64,000 nt of DNA, from assembly GCA_021773565.1 (NCBI GenBank), contig JAJFJZ010000026.1, forward strand, positions 62,001 through 126,000. Direction: 5' to 3'. The first letter of the stretch is position 1. Every line of letters begins with the position of its first letter. The notes below the pieces were generated by a model that worked only from the letters and a program-made list of their open reading frames with translations, had not been told where the DNA came from and made no database searches. This DNA is from Gammaproteobacteria bacterium. Its GTDB lineage: Bacteria > Pseudomonadota > Gammaproteobacteria > Pseudomonadales > Azotimanducaceae. Shown here one piece after another: positions 1 through 9,178 of the stretch. Both the position numbers and the translations under genes were made by a program.

Positions 1-159
1 GCGGTACTAATAATCGCTACAGCATCCTTTATTACGGCCCCATTGGGGGTAAAGGTGGCGCATCGGGTAAAACAGCATACGCTACGTCGATACTTTGGTA
101 TGCTTCTGGTTATTGTTTCGGTGCGGATGTTGTTCAGGGCACTCAGCATAACGACCTAG
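1..159 (+). CDS. TauE/SafE-family transporter, C-terminal fragment
   Basis: The plus strand is open from the first base to a TAG at 157-159 and encodes the last 52 residues of a protein. The fragment contains APLGVKVAHRV, then KQHTLRRYFGMLL, then a hydrophobic VIVSVRMLFRAL segment. This is the usual ending of TauE/SafE sulfite-exporter-type membrane permeases, where a short APxGxxxAH motif precedes the final helix. The start lies outside the window, so substrate and length cannot be judged. Its stop overlaps the stop of the convergent pyruvate kinase gene by two bases, so there is no room for a terminator between them. Confidence 0.7.
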   Translation, partial: AVLIIATASFITAPLGVKVAHRVKQHTLRRYFGMLLVIVSVRMLFRALSITT

Positions 160-1568
160 AGATGTCGCAATTGAATTGCGTCAACTCCGGATTCTGCCAA
201 AATATCGGAAATTACCACTACCTTGTCACCGGTGTGTAGTCCAGCTCGTTCCTTCAGCGCCAAAAATGCAGTCTGCAGTGTTTTCTCCGGGTGTTTACTG
301 AATGCGGTTCTGAAGCTGTAGACCGAACGGTTTAACATCAGGCGTCGGCGTGTATGGCTAATATTGGTAAAAGCAAACACAGGAACGCCGATCGGGTTGC
401 AATTGGTAACCTGGTCGGCGGTGATACCACGGCGTGTAATTACCACAATACCTACGGCATGGGTTGCATGTGCCAGATCGACTGCACTCTGAGCAATAAA
501 CTGCTTGTCATCGCGGGCGATCAGTTGCGACTCAAAACCGAGTCCGGGAAAACGTTCACTTGCGGTGGCAATTTCATGTAATTGTTCAACACAACGCACA
601 GGATAAGCGCCCACCCCTGTTTCACCGGAAAGCATAATCGCGTCAACACCTTCATAAATTGCATTTGCGACATCGGTAACTTCTGCTCTGGTCGGTATCG
701 GATTTATAATCATCGACTCCAACAGGTGGGTTGCCACAATAGAGCGTCGTCCCTTTATCGCCGTAACCCGTACCAATTCGCGTTGTATATTGGGCATTTC
801 TGAAATATTGGTCTCAATACCGAGATCACCGCGTGCAACCATAATACCGTCAGCTACTTCAGCAATCTCTTCCTTGTTGGCTACGCCCTCCGCATCCTCG
901 ATTTTTGCAATTACGCTGATTGCTTGTGCCTTTTCACCGAGCAGGACGCGCAAATCATGAATATCACTGGCTTTTCTAACAAAAGAAAGCGCAATAAAAT
1001 CCACCCCGCGTGCGACACCGAATTCTATATCCCGAACGTCTTTTTCAGTGATTGCTGGTAAGTTAACTCTAATTCCTGGCAGGTTTACGTGCCGTTTGCT
1101 ACCCAGCGTACCGCCATCAAGCACCAGGCATTTCAGTCGACCGCCATGTTTTTCAAGTACCTTGAAGTTCATCAGCCCATTATCAACAGTAATCCTGTCC
1201 CCGGTAGATACAGACGTAACAAGTTCGTTGTAATGAATACGAATTGAAGTGTGTTCTACATCCGTCTCGTCAAGAACCCTTAGCTCAACCACTTCCCCGC
1301 TGGTTAGATGAATAGGCTGCTCTAAATCTCCGGTACGTATCTCAGGCCCCTGGGTGTCGAGCATTATTGCGACCGGATAATGTACTTTTCGGTTCAGGGT
1401 GCGAATCCACTTTATTATCTGACCAGCACTTTCATGGGTAGCGTGAGACATATTTAAGCGGACAATGTTCATACCGGCAGCATGTAGTTGTTCCAGCATT
1501 TGGTAACTGGCGGATGCAGGACCAATTGTGCAGATAATTTTTGTTCTGCGAAAAGAAGATGAAGCCAT
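156..1568 (-). CDS. pyk: pyruvate kinase
   Basis: 470 aa, full length for a bacterial pyruvate kinase, which transfers phosphate from phosphoenolpyruvate to ADP in the last step of glycolysis. The N-terminal strand TKIICTIGPAS, the substrate-binding R37 and N39 (NIVRLNMSHA) and LDTQGPEIRTG near residue 70 are all present. The family active-site signature ISVIAKIEDAEGV carries catalytic K222, and a GDLGIE metal/substrate loop follows near 245. The ATG lies 6 bases after the stop of the upstream helicase gene on the same strand, and no good Shine-Dalgarno sequence is visible, so it is probably co-transcribed with the helicase. That pairing of a glycolytic gene with a repair-like gene is unusual. 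Confidence 0.96.
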   Translation of the reverse strand: MASSSFRRTKIICTIGPASASYQMLEQLHAAGMNIVRLNMSHATHESAGQIIKWIRTLNRKVHYPVAIMLDTQGPEIRTGDLEQPIHLTSGEVVELRVLDETDVEHTSIRIHYNELVTSVSTGDRITVDNGLMNFKVLEKHGGRLKCLVLDGGTLGSKRHVNLPGIRVNLPAITEKDVRDIEFGVARGVDFIALSFVRKASDIHDLRVLLGEKAQAISVIAKIEDAEGVANKEEIAEVADGIMVARGDLGIETNISEMPNIQRELVRVTAIKGRRSIVATHLLESMIINPIPTRAEVTDVANAIYEGVDAIMLSGETGVGAYPVRCVEQLHEIATASERFPGLGFESQLIARDDKQFIAQSAVDLAHATHAVGIVVITRRGITADQVTNCNPIGVPVFAFTNISHTRRRLMLNRSVYSFRTAFSKHPEKTLQTAFLALKERAGLHTGDKVVVISDILAESGVDAIQLRHL

Positions 1569-1574
1569 GCTTAA

Positions 1575-4040
1575 CTATCCGGTTATGCTCTTGAGGCTAT
1601 TGTCTGCCTTCGCCCAGAAGCGGTGTAATTCGATGGGCAATTCTAGAGAATTCACATTGCAAGAGCACCAATTATCTGGAAAGAAACTTCGATATTGGCG
1701 TTGCCTGAACCTCGGATCCACCAAACATAGTACTCCCCGATCCTCATGACTGCGCACCAGGCGACCGGCGGCCTGAATGACGCGACTCATCGCCGGATGA
1801 CGAAATGCAACAAGTCGACCATAGGCGTCGTCCTGCGCAGAGTTTGTGTACGTATTTGCAATCGCCAGTGTACGTATATTGGGTGGAGGTAGGCCAAGAC
1901 CGACGACTATCATCCCCAATAACTCATCCACCGCAAAATCAACAGATTCGGTAAAGATTCCACCCAGTATTACAAATCCGACAAGGGCATCAGACTTTTG
2001 CGTAAATTTGTGTAAAAAGGCTTTTTGCGCATCGATATCCATTCCGCCCTTCTGTGCTATTACCGCTATGTGTGGATGTATCCTTGCAAACATCTCGAAC
2101 ACCTGCTGGAGATACTCATACGAGGGAAAAGCCACCATATAATTACCCGCCTTTGCGCCCACTACCGTTCTAATGGTGGCAACTACCCGATGTAAGGATG
2201 ACTGACGATATTTATACTGGGTGGCAATATCAGCGAGCACAAACACGCCCAATTGGTCTGAAGAAAATGAGCTCTCAATCCTCCACACTGCAGAATCCGC
2301 AATGCCATGCATACGCTCATAGAGGCCAATAGGGTTTAAGGTTCCTGAAAATCGTAAACTGGCCGGAAAAAGTTGTATGTTTTCGGAGATGTGATTTGCC
2401 GGATTAGTGCAATACAGGTTCAGGATGATGGCATTTGGATTCCATTCAAGAAAAAACGTGTGGCTCTCTTCTGCAAAAAACTCGAACTTTCTAACCAGTT
2501 CGAGACAGCCAAAAAATAATTCAAGTACATCAGGATCGAGTGCTCTGGATAAGTTTGGTTCGCTGGATACATAGTCCACGAATGTGGTCACAGCCTGAAG
2601 CAAATCGGCCGGAACCTCGATTTTGATTTCACCATCGTGTGGCGTACCCCCCTCACAGCACTGCCTGGCGTGCGAGCGTAATTCTGACAACAGCCTGGCC
2701 TGGGAATTCACAAAACCGGACAAACGTTTATTCTGCACAGAGTTTGCCTGAAGGGATTGTCTTGCCAGTTTTACCTGTGCGCTCGAAAACCGTGCAGACA
2801 AACAACCACGAACCCTGTCTACCAGCTGATGAGATTCATCGATTAACAATACACTTCTTTCACCAAATATCCCTGCCAATCTTTGAAATCTCACGAATGG
2901 ATCAAATACGTAGTTGTAATCACATACAATCACATCACACCAAACTGATACATCAAGAGATAGCTCAAAAGGACAAACCTCATATTCGGAGGCCACTTGC
3001 TCAATAGTCGTCTGACGGATTTGCCTATTCTCCAGACATGCATTTATAGCGTCTGCTACCCGTGAATAATATCCTCTGGCAAATTTGCAGATAGCGGGAT
3101 CACAGTTAACAGTTTCCTGAAAACATATTCTGTTTTTTGCTGTGAGGCTAATACTACGAACATTGGCACCTGAATCGGCCAAAAGTTGGGTGGTGAGCTC
3201 TACTGCAATTTTACCGGTATTTCGTGCCGTGAGAAATACTGCTCTGTCTATATGCCCATACCCAATGGCTTTCAATGCAGGGAAAATTGTAGCCAGGGTT
3301 TTGCCACTACCGGTAGGTGCTTCGAACAGTGTGTGTTTTTTGTCCCGGAGGTTTCTAAAAACATTACCACAAAGCAGTTTTTGATTGCTTCGATACTCAG
3401 GGTGAGGAAACGACAGGGTTCGCAGACTACCATCTCGAGCACTAAGAAATTGCCGATGGGACACCACTAAACTGGCAAACATTTCGCAGGTACGCTTAAG
3501 AAAAAGGCCTAGTTGTTCGGCACTGCATATTTCATGTACCTGATCTTTTTGAAGTGTATCGGGATGGATGTACACAAGCGCAAGATTCCAGACAGTGTGT
3601 TGTGGATACTGGGCTGCCAGTATCGCTGCGTAGAGTTTCAGTTGCGCTATATGCATCTCACCATTATGCGCATGCAGTGCTTCAACATTGGTACGGGTGG
3701 TTTTATATTCTTCAACCTGATATTTACCCGAGCCCATGAGTACGCCATCTGCCCGACCCTGCATATGAATACCAAGCCCTGAATTTTGCCAACTGTATTT
3801 TAGGGAAACTTCACTTCGATATGCCGGATTGACCAACATGAGTTTCTGTACCTGTCTTTGCGCTCGTCTGCCTTCTTGAGGCAGCGTAGCGCTATCATAC
3901 TGAAAATGAATATCACCACTTCTATATAACAAACCAGCGAGCATGCCCACACTAACCTTGATATCTCCATATTGACTGCTGAAGGTTTGTACAGCGCTTG
4001 ACCTACCGGGCTTATTTTTAGATTTAGTGGAGACTTTCAT
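1575..4040 (-). CDS. XPD/DinG-type Fe-S DNA helicase with N-terminal PD-(D/E)xK nuclease domain
   Basis: 821 aa from an ATG at 4040. A longer reading frame exists to 4112, but the ATG at 4040 has a GGTGA Shine-Dalgarno overlapping the stop of the upstream nuclease gene, so it is preferred. Residues 95-140 resemble a RecB/Cas4-like nuclease: D98 in GRADG, E111 and K113 in EEYKTT, then Q133. The superfamily 2 helicase core follows, with Walker A APTGSGKT (241-248), cysteines 306, 313, 318 and 356 placed as in the XPD/Rad3 iron-sulfur domain, and a DESH box at 401-404. The C-terminal helicase half includes QAAGRLVRS. The role is inferred as unwinding and trimming of DNA in repair, together with the VRR-NUC protein encoded 7 bases upstream. 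No experimental function is known to me for this exact architecture. Confidence 0.85.
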   Translation of the reverse strand: MKVSTKSKNKPGRSSAVQTFSSQYGDIKVSVGMLAGLLYRSGDIHFQYDSATLPQEGRRAQRQVQKLMLVNPAYRSEVSLKYSWQNSGLGIHMQGRADGVLMGSGKYQVEEYKTTRTNVEALHAHNGEMHIAQLKLYAAILAAQYPQHTVWNLALVYIHPDTLQKDQVHEICSAEQLGLFLKRTCEMFASLVVSHRQFLSARDGSLRTLSFPHPEYRSNQKLLCGNVFRNLRDKKHTLFEAPTGSGKTLATIFPALKAIGYGHIDRAVFLTARNTGKIAVELTTQLLADSGANVRSISLTAKNRICFQETVNCDPAICKFARGYYSRVADAINACLENRQIRQTTIEQVASEYEVCPFELSLDVSVWCDVIVCDYNYVFDPFVRFQRLAGIFGERSVLLIDESHQLVDRVRGCLSARFSSAQVKLARQSLQANSVQNKRLSGFVNSQARLLSELRSHARQCCEGGTPHDGEIKIEVPADLLQAVTTFVDYVSSEPNLSRALDPDVLELFFGCLELVRKFEFFAEESHTFFLEWNPNAIILNLYCTNPANHISENIQLFPASLRFSGTLNPIGLYERMHGIADSAVWRIESSFSSDQLGVFVLADIATQYKYRQSSLHRVVATIRTVVGAKAGNYMVAFPSYEYLQQVFEMFARIHPHIAVIAQKGGMDIDAQKAFLHKFTQKSDALVGFVILGGIFTESVDFAVDELLGMIVVGLGLPPPNIRTLAIANTYTNSAQDDAYGRLVAFRHPAMSRVIQAAGRLVRSHEDRGVLCLVDPRFRQRQYRSFFPDNWCSCNVNSLELPIELHRFWAKADNSLKSITG

Positions 4041-4047
4041 TACATGG

Positions 4048-5718
4048 TCACCAGGAAACCCGAAGTACGCGCGCGGGTACTTCAAGTTTGTAGAATAAAT
4101 TAAACCACACACGTTGGTGCGAACTTAACTGATCTCCGGGACCCTTTACCTCTACAAACTCAACACACCCCATACGATCGATAACCAGCAAATCCGGGAA
4201 GCCGCGCCGATATTGCTGTATATTCGACACCATGACCTTTAGTAACTTAAGTAAATATGTCTGGGGTATTGTCTCCAGCCAGTCCTCCAATACTGAACGT
4301 TCAAATAGGCGCCAACCAACAAATGTGTTGGCCACCCCCCATTTTTCATCATAGATAGATAGCAATTCCGCGCGAAAACCTGTACCGGACAGTTCCGCCA
4401 GGCGGGTCTTGACCAGGTTTTTTCGTTGCTCAAAAAAATCGGGCCAGTACAAATCCAGAGGTCCTGACTGATATCTGTTTACAAATACTCCGGGAACCGG
4501 AGCGAAAATCACGTGCCAAAATGCGAGCCCAAATATTGCCTGAATAAATCCGTTTTCTGTGTGCCACGCCCGATAACCTTTTTGGTGATACCAATCAACT
4601 ACCGCATCCTCAATATGACCAATCGGGGGTTCGGGGAGAACCAGTGTTGTCTGACGTAACTCGCCATTGTTAGCGTCGGTTTCTGTCTCAAAAACTGTGG
4701 GTAGTGGATTGAGTGCCGACCCAGTCCACCTTTTGTTATTGCGATGCGCAAACCTTGAGGCAAACATTTTTTCACTTGCCGTATAACTTTCAGCCGTTAA
4801 CATTTTCAACAATAGTGCGTGAGAAGCCTGAATGTTGCCAATTTTCAACTGGATACGGATCTGACGTTCTGTAGATGGTGCTATAGAGGCATTTTTGTAA
4901 CCCTCCAGAGCAAACTCCATTTTTCCTTGCCTTTCAGCTTCCCTTGAAAGCTTGAAGAGGTATTTTCTTCTTACCCGCTCCAGCAGGCGATGATCAAACC
5001 GCTTATGCAAAAACTTGTGCAACTCGCCAGCAAGCAGTTGATCCCATCGTCTGGTTAACAGCTCTATGCAAATAGAACATTCCAACAGTTTCAGATAATC
5101 AACAAATTCCTTTCTGGAATTAAAAATACGTGATTGTTTATCCAATTTGTAGTTTTCAAACGTTTGAATACCAAGATCTTCAAGGACAAATACACTGAAA
5201 TTGCGTGATGCAGTGCCAAAAAATAGCATTTCAACATTTTTCAGTAGTTCGCTGTCGCACCTGACTACCCAGGGATACGGGGTTTCCAGTCTCGATCGAA
5301 TTGCATGGTCTGTGTAACGTGTTGTTATAAAGTCAATGCATTCCGGTTTTTTATGTCGTGGAGGCGTCAATGGAAACAGGTTTAACAGTTCTGCTTTTGT
5401 GACCAGATTTAGAAGCTTGTCTGCTGCACAATGGTGTAGGAATTGTAAAAACCCGTTTGATACCAATTCGCACAGGCAAGCTGACAAATTAGCAATCTCG
5501 CGGTACTTGAGTGAGTCGACCCTGAATAGCAGGCCTTTGCGCGTCACCAGCCGTGCATATAATCGCTGCGCACCAACAGAAAGACGTTGCTGGGTTTGAA
5601 TGAACGCAGATTCTTCCGGAGACAGAATGTCCGAGTATTGTGACGCGACATCACGCAACATTGAGCCGAACCTATCAGCATAATAGTCAGCCGGAGCAGG
5701 TTGCCTGGCCTTCAGCAT
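4048..5718 (-). CDS. VRR-NUC domain protein, FAN1-like structure-specific nuclease
   Basis: 556 aa from the ATG at 5718; a GTG two codons upstream is also possible. The C-terminus carries the VRR-NUC catalytic core: FPDLLVIDRMGCVEFVEVKGPGD followed by LSSHQRVW, giving the D, ExK and Q residues of a PD-(D/E)xK nuclease. The long N-terminal region is helical and polar, matching bacterial FAN1 homologues of about 550 aa. FAN1 in eukaryotes cuts 5' flaps and acts on DNA interstrand crosslinks, and Pseudomonas has a characterised homologue. The gene sits directly upstream of the helicase-nuclease on the same strand, so the two are probably translated from one mRNA and work together. The family call is confident; the repair substrate is inferred. 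Confidence 0.88.
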   Translation of the reverse strand: MLKARQPAPADYYADRFGSMLRDVASQYSDILSPEESAFIQTQQRLSVGAQRLYARLVTRKGLLFRVDSLKYREIANLSACLCELVSNGFLQFLHHCAADKLLNLVTKAELLNLFPLTPPRHKKPECIDFITTRYTDHAIRSRLETPYPWVVRCDSELLKNVEMLFFGTASRNFSVFVLEDLGIQTFENYKLDKQSRIFNSRKEFVDYLKLLECSICIELLTRRWDQLLAGELHKFLHKRFDHRLLERVRRKYLFKLSREAERQGKMEFALEGYKNASIAPSTERQIRIQLKIGNIQASHALLLKMLTAESYTASEKMFASRFAHRNNKRWTGSALNPLPTVFETETDANNGELRQTTLVLPEPPIGHIEDAVVDWYHQKGYRAWHTENGFIQAIFGLAFWHVIFAPVPGVFVNRYQSGPLDLYWPDFFEQRKNLVKTRLAELSGTGFRAELLSIYDEKWGVANTFVGWRLFERSVLEDWLETIPQTYLLKLLKVMVSNIQQYRRGFPDLLVIDRMGCVEFVEVKGPGDQLSSHQRVWFNLFYKLEVPARVLRVSW

Positions 5719-5791
5719 GGACACACGAAAAATTACCCATCAACTATTTTTGACGAGTATAGACCATTATCTGTATATATTTACAGTAGTT

Positions 5792-5989
5792 TTAGATAGA
5801 ATCGTTGGAAGCTTCTTTGTGCAGGGATTCTTCCTGAATTCGAAGCCAGACTTCTTTTCTATGCACGCTTGCTTTACGTGGCGCTTCAATTCCTAGGTGC
5901 ACCTGGCTACCCCTGATCTTCAACACTTTCAGCTCAATTTCGTCATCGATCATGATGGATTCGCCAGCTCTTCTGGTAAGTACCAACAT
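5792..5989 (-). CDS. csrA: carbon storage regulator CsrA
   Basis: 65 aa, the usual size. The N-terminus MLVLTRRAGESIMI and the region VKI-like LKVLKIRGSQVHLGIEAP carry the family signature. The RNA-contacting residues are present, namely R6-R7 near the start and the A-P-x-x-x-x-V-H-R stretch around residues 36-44. CsrA is a dimeric RNA-binding protein that binds GGA motifs in mRNA leaders, controlling carbon flux, motility and biofilm. A GAGG Shine-Dalgarno lies 8 bases before the ATG. The location is atypical: gammaproteobacterial csrA often follows alaS and lysC, but here it stands alone with a 421-base intergenic region upstream and the VRR-NUC gene downstream. A GacA homologue at 40431 would be its upstream control in the Gac/Csr cascade. 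Confidence 0.97.
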   Translation of the reverse strand: MLVLTRRAGESIMIDDEIELKVLKIRGSQVHLGIEAPRKASVHRKEVWLRIQEESLHKEASNDSI

Positions 5990-6410
5990 TACGCGTACCT
6001 CACTGGATCCGTCCCCGTCTGATCACTTTTGCTTGCATACAACATTGGTTTCATAAATATATCCTTGTATTAGGATGTATTTAACTATCTTCGGAGCACG
6101 TATTCTGTGATTTCCATGTATCTTCTTGTAAGACGTGGTTTACAGATTTTAACAATGCTGCGTATTTACACACCCCAAAGGCCCGTAAGATGGCTATTCG
6201 ATTTCTTTTTGCAAAACGACAACTTAGGTCTATGCAGGACAAATATGACAGCCTGGATGCTTTAACCGGGCACCACCTACCGGATTTTATTGTTGCCACC
6301 CAGTATTCCATGAATACTCCATTAGACCTACAATTGGACCATTCAGGCGTTTCGTTAAGCGCTTTCTTATAGACAGACGGAATATTTCGAAAATCGGAGA
6401 CAGCGGTACA
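5990..6410. other. 421-base intergenic region between csrA and fumC
   Basis: Divergent intergenic region that must hold the promoters of csrA (leftward) and fumC (rightward). Short open frames in both strands lack Shine-Dalgarno sequences and protein-like composition, so I do not call them. A small inverted repeat (ATCCT, six bases, AGGAT) lies at 6061-6076 in an AT-rich stretch, about 75 bases upstream of csrA. It could be part of a promoter or operator, but nothing else supports this. No tRNA or clear terminator is seen. Confidence 0.4.
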
Positions 6411-7799
6411 ATGAGCAAATCATCATTCAGGCAAGAAAGCGACAGCATGGGCTCACTTGAGGTACCAGTAAATGCTTTATACGCAGCTCAGACCCAACGT
6501 GCGGTAAACAATTTCCCGATTAGTGGCCTGGTTATGCCTGAGGGATTTATTCACGCAATCTGTTTTATCAAAGAATCAGCGGCAGCCGTAAACCTGGAGC
6601 TTGGCCTGCTGGACAGTAATCGTTCCAAAGCGATACAACAGGCAGCTCAAACCGTGCGTTCAGGCGGGTATCAGGAACACTTTCCTATTGACGTATTCCA
6701 GACAGGATCAGCCACCAGTTCAAATATGAACGTAAATGAAGTGCTGGCAAACATGGCATCCAAAATAGCCGGTGAAGAAGTGCTGGCTAACGATCACGTG
6801 AATATGGGACAAAGTAGTAATGACACCATTCCCAGCGCGATACATTTAAGTGCTGCACTCGCGATTGATAATCGATTTCTGCCTGCGATGTTGCTACTCC
6901 AATCAGCGATTGATAAAAAAGCCGAGGCACTTGCCGGAATTACCAAAACCGGACGCACCCATTTAATGGACGCCATGCCACTAACACTGGAGCAAGAACT
7001 TTCGGCATGGTCTGCACAGGTATCCAACAATATAGATAGAATTCGTTCCGTTTTGCCGCGCTTGCACGCTCTTGCGCAAGGTGGAACAGCCATCGGTACC
7101 GGCATTAATGCACATCCGGAATTTAAAACCCGTATTGCACTTGTACTTTCAGATCTAAGCGGTCTCGCACTAAAGCCAAATAACAATCTTTTTGAGTCGA
7201 TAGCAACACAGGACACCGCAGTAGAATTATCAGGCCAGCTAAAAACAACCGCTGTAAGCATCATGAAAATAGCCAATGATCTGCGCTGGATGAATTCAGG
7301 ACCTCTTGCAGGCTTGGGTGAGATAGCATTAGCGGCCCTTCAACCTGGTAGTAGCATCATGCCGGGTAAGGTAAATCCGGTAATTCCTGAAGCAGCAGCA
7401 ATGGTAGCCGCGCAAGTAATAGGGAACGACACGGCTATTACTATTGGAGGCCAATCAGGAAACTTTCAGCTAAATGTGATGCTGCCGATGATTGCCTATA
7501 ATTTGTTACAGAGCATCGATCTGCTTGCCAACACCGCCATCCTGCTCGCCGAACAGGCAATAGCAAATTTTGAAGTGCGCGAATCAACACTTGACGTAGC
7601 ACTGGCGCGCAACCCGATATTGGTAACCGCCCTGAATCCGATCATCGGTTATGCAAAAGCCGCTGAGATCGCAAAAAAAGCATACAAGGAAGAACGACCC
7701 TTATTGGATGTTGCTGAGGAAATGACCGATATTTCTCGAGCAGAGTTAGAGCGACTCCTTGACGCATCTAAACTGACTGAAGGTGGAATTCAGGAATAA
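6411..7799 (+). CDS. fumC: fumarate hydratase class II
   Basis: 462 aa, full length for the homotetrameric, iron-independent class II fumarase, which interconverts fumarate and malate in the TCA cycle. The N-terminal FRQESDSMGSLEVP is typical. Further motifs are TGSATSSNMNVNEVLAN near residue 103, SSNDTIPSAIH near 135, TGRTHLMDAMP near 183 and the superfamily signature GSSIMPGKVNPV near residue 315. The signature loop contains the catalytic serine of the family. The gene is monocistronic on the plus strand, with its stop 2 bases from the convergent rmuC stop and no hairpin between them. Class II fumarases are often induced under oxidative stress or iron limitation; no operator for this is visible here. 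Confidence 0.97.
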   Translation: MSKSSFRQESDSMGSLEVPVNALYAAQTQRAVNNFPISGLVMPEGFIHAICFIKESAAAVNLELGLLDSNRSKAIQQAAQTVRSGGYQEHFPIDVFQTGSATSSNMNVNEVLANMASKIAGEEVLANDHVNMGQSSNDTIPSAIHLSAALAIDNRFLPAMLLLQSAIDKKAEALAGITKTGRTHLMDAMPLTLEQELSAWSAQVSNNIDRIRSVLPRLHALAQGGTAIGTGINAHPEFKTRIALVLSDLSGLALKPNNNLFESIATQDTAVELSGQLKTTAVSIMKIANDLRWMNSGPLAGLGEIALAALQPGSSIMPGKVNPVIPEAAAMVAAQVIGNDTAITIGGQSGNFQLNVMLPMIAYNLLQSIDLLANTAILLAEQAIANFEVRESTLDVALARNPILVTALNPIIGYAKAAEIAKKAYKEERPLLDVAEEMTDISRAELERLLDASKLTEGGIQE

Positions 7800-7801
7800 G
7801 A

Positions 7802-9166
7802 CTAGTCACCGAGTTCCGCTTCAGCATCTTCCAGCACAGTGCGCGGAAACACTTTTTTGGGGCTCGCGCCCAATTCTCTGAACTGTTCCACTCGTTTCAC
7901 CAGATTGCCTTTGCCAGTGGACAATTTATTGTTAGCGGTATCAAAGGCTTTTTCTGCGCGTTTTAAGGCATGACCCAATGTTTCCATGTCTTCAAGCGTA
8001 CCCCGAAGCTTATCGTATATAGCACCAGCACGGGACGCTATCTCCTGTGCGTTCTGGTTCTGTTTTTCATATCGCCAGATATTGTCAATAATCCGCAGTG
8101 TCATCATTAGAGTAGTAGGGCTGACAATCATTATTCTTTTCGCGAAGGCATCTCTGAAAAGGGCTGGATCCTCTTCCATTGCTAAAATAAATGCAGGTTC
8201 GATAGGCAAAAAGAGTAGCACAAAATCAAGCGATCGCACCCCTTTAAGGCGTTCGTAATCCTGGCCGGATAATCTGCGCACCTGCTCTTTGATGTGCGTG
8301 ATATGTTGTTGAATGTACAGGCGCCGTTCTTCTTCGTCCTCGGTAGCAAGTGCCTTTTCGTAGGCGACAAGCGAAACTTTTGCATCTACCACAATATCCT
8401 TGTCATCCGGCAAATGGATAATGACGTCCGGTCTTTTTAAATCACCCGATTCATCACGCGCTGGCATTTGTTTTGTATACTCATGCCCGGAGCGCAATCC
8501 TGACTCCTGTAGAACGGTTTCTAGAACCAGTTCCCCCCAATTGCCCTGAAGTTTTTTGTCCCCTTTTAACGCCCTGGTAAGATTGCTAGCCTCCAGATTT
8601 ATTTTTTCGCTGGCCTGTTGCAGATTTTTAAGTTCTGTTCGCAAAGAGGCGCGATCTTTTGATTCCGTAGAGTGCACTTGCTCAACGCGATCCTTGAATG
8701 TTTTGATTTGTTCCTTAAAGGGATCAAGTACCACAGCCAATTGGTCCTTGTTCTTTTTTGTGAATTGTTCGCCCTGAGAGTGGAAAACCCTGTTGGCTAA
8801 CAGTTCAAATTCCTTTTTTAAGGCTTCACCGTTTTCCAGCAAAAGTTTTTCTTTTTCTGCGTAAGCCTTCTGGCTTTCTTCTATGCGAGCAGATAACTCC
8901 GCGTCCTTTCTCACCAGTTGCTGGTTGTAATCTTGCAAGTGTGCAATCTTTTCATTCCGGGAAGTAAGATCAAGCTGTGCGTGATCGCGCTCTACCGTGC
9001 GGACGGTTAATTCCGTAGATATTTTTTCCAGTATTTTCTGGTTGCTGGATTTCCATCGAAAAAGCAGGATAGGAAAAATGCTGCCCGCAACCAATAAACC
9101 AGCCGAGAATGCCAGTAATATTAGTAAACCGGGATCACGCCCCAGGGTTTCTGTCAGTTGCTCCAC
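7802..9166 (-). CDS. rmuC: DNA recombination protein RmuC homologue
   Basis: 454 aa starting at GTG, with GGAGA a few bases upstream. The N-terminus has one membrane segment (LLILLAFSAGLLVAGSIFPI, residues 14-33), followed by a long coiled coil rich in E, K, Q and L to about residue 200. The conserved RmuC nuclease-like domain follows, with KKLQGNWGELVLETVLQESGL and RPDVIIHLPDDKDIVVDAKVSL. The D and DAK residues fit a PD-(D/E)xK-like fold. RmuC limits inversions at short inverted repeats in E. coli and is sometimes linked to phage resistance, though its biochemical activity is not settled. It starts 12 bases after the serine hydrolase gene and may be the last gene of that transcript. Confidence 0.92.
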   Translation of the reverse strand: MEQLTETLGRDPGLLILLAFSAGLLVAGSIFPILLFRWKSSNQKILEKISTELTVRTVERDHAQLDLTSRNEKIAHLQDYNQQLVRKDAELSARIEESQKAYAEKEKLLLENGEALKKEFELLANRVFHSQGEQFTKKNKDQLAVVLDPFKEQIKTFKDRVEQVHSTESKDRASLRTELKNLQQASEKINLEASNLTRALKGDKKLQGNWGELVLETVLQESGLRSGHEYTKQMPARDESGDLKRPDVIIHLPDDKDIVVDAKVSLVAYEKALATEDEEERRLYIQQHITHIKEQVRRLSGQDYERLKGVRSLDFVLLFLPIEPAFILAMEEDPALFRDAFAKRIMIVSPTTLMMTLRIIDNIWRYEKQNQNAQEIASRAGAIYDKLRGTLEDMETLGHALKRAEKAFDTANNKLSTGKGNLVKRVEQFRELGASPKKVFPRTVLEDAEAELGD

Positions 9167-9178
9167 ACTATCTCCACG

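Noticed and set aside
4041-4112. Longer start of the helicase inside the nuclease gene
   Set aside because: The ATG at 4040 has a Shine-Dalgarno overlapping the upstream stop, and the extra residues are not helicase-like.
6190-6372. 60-aa frame between csrA and fumC
   Set aside because: No ribosome site, mixed composition and no membrane or domain pattern. The region more likely holds promoters.
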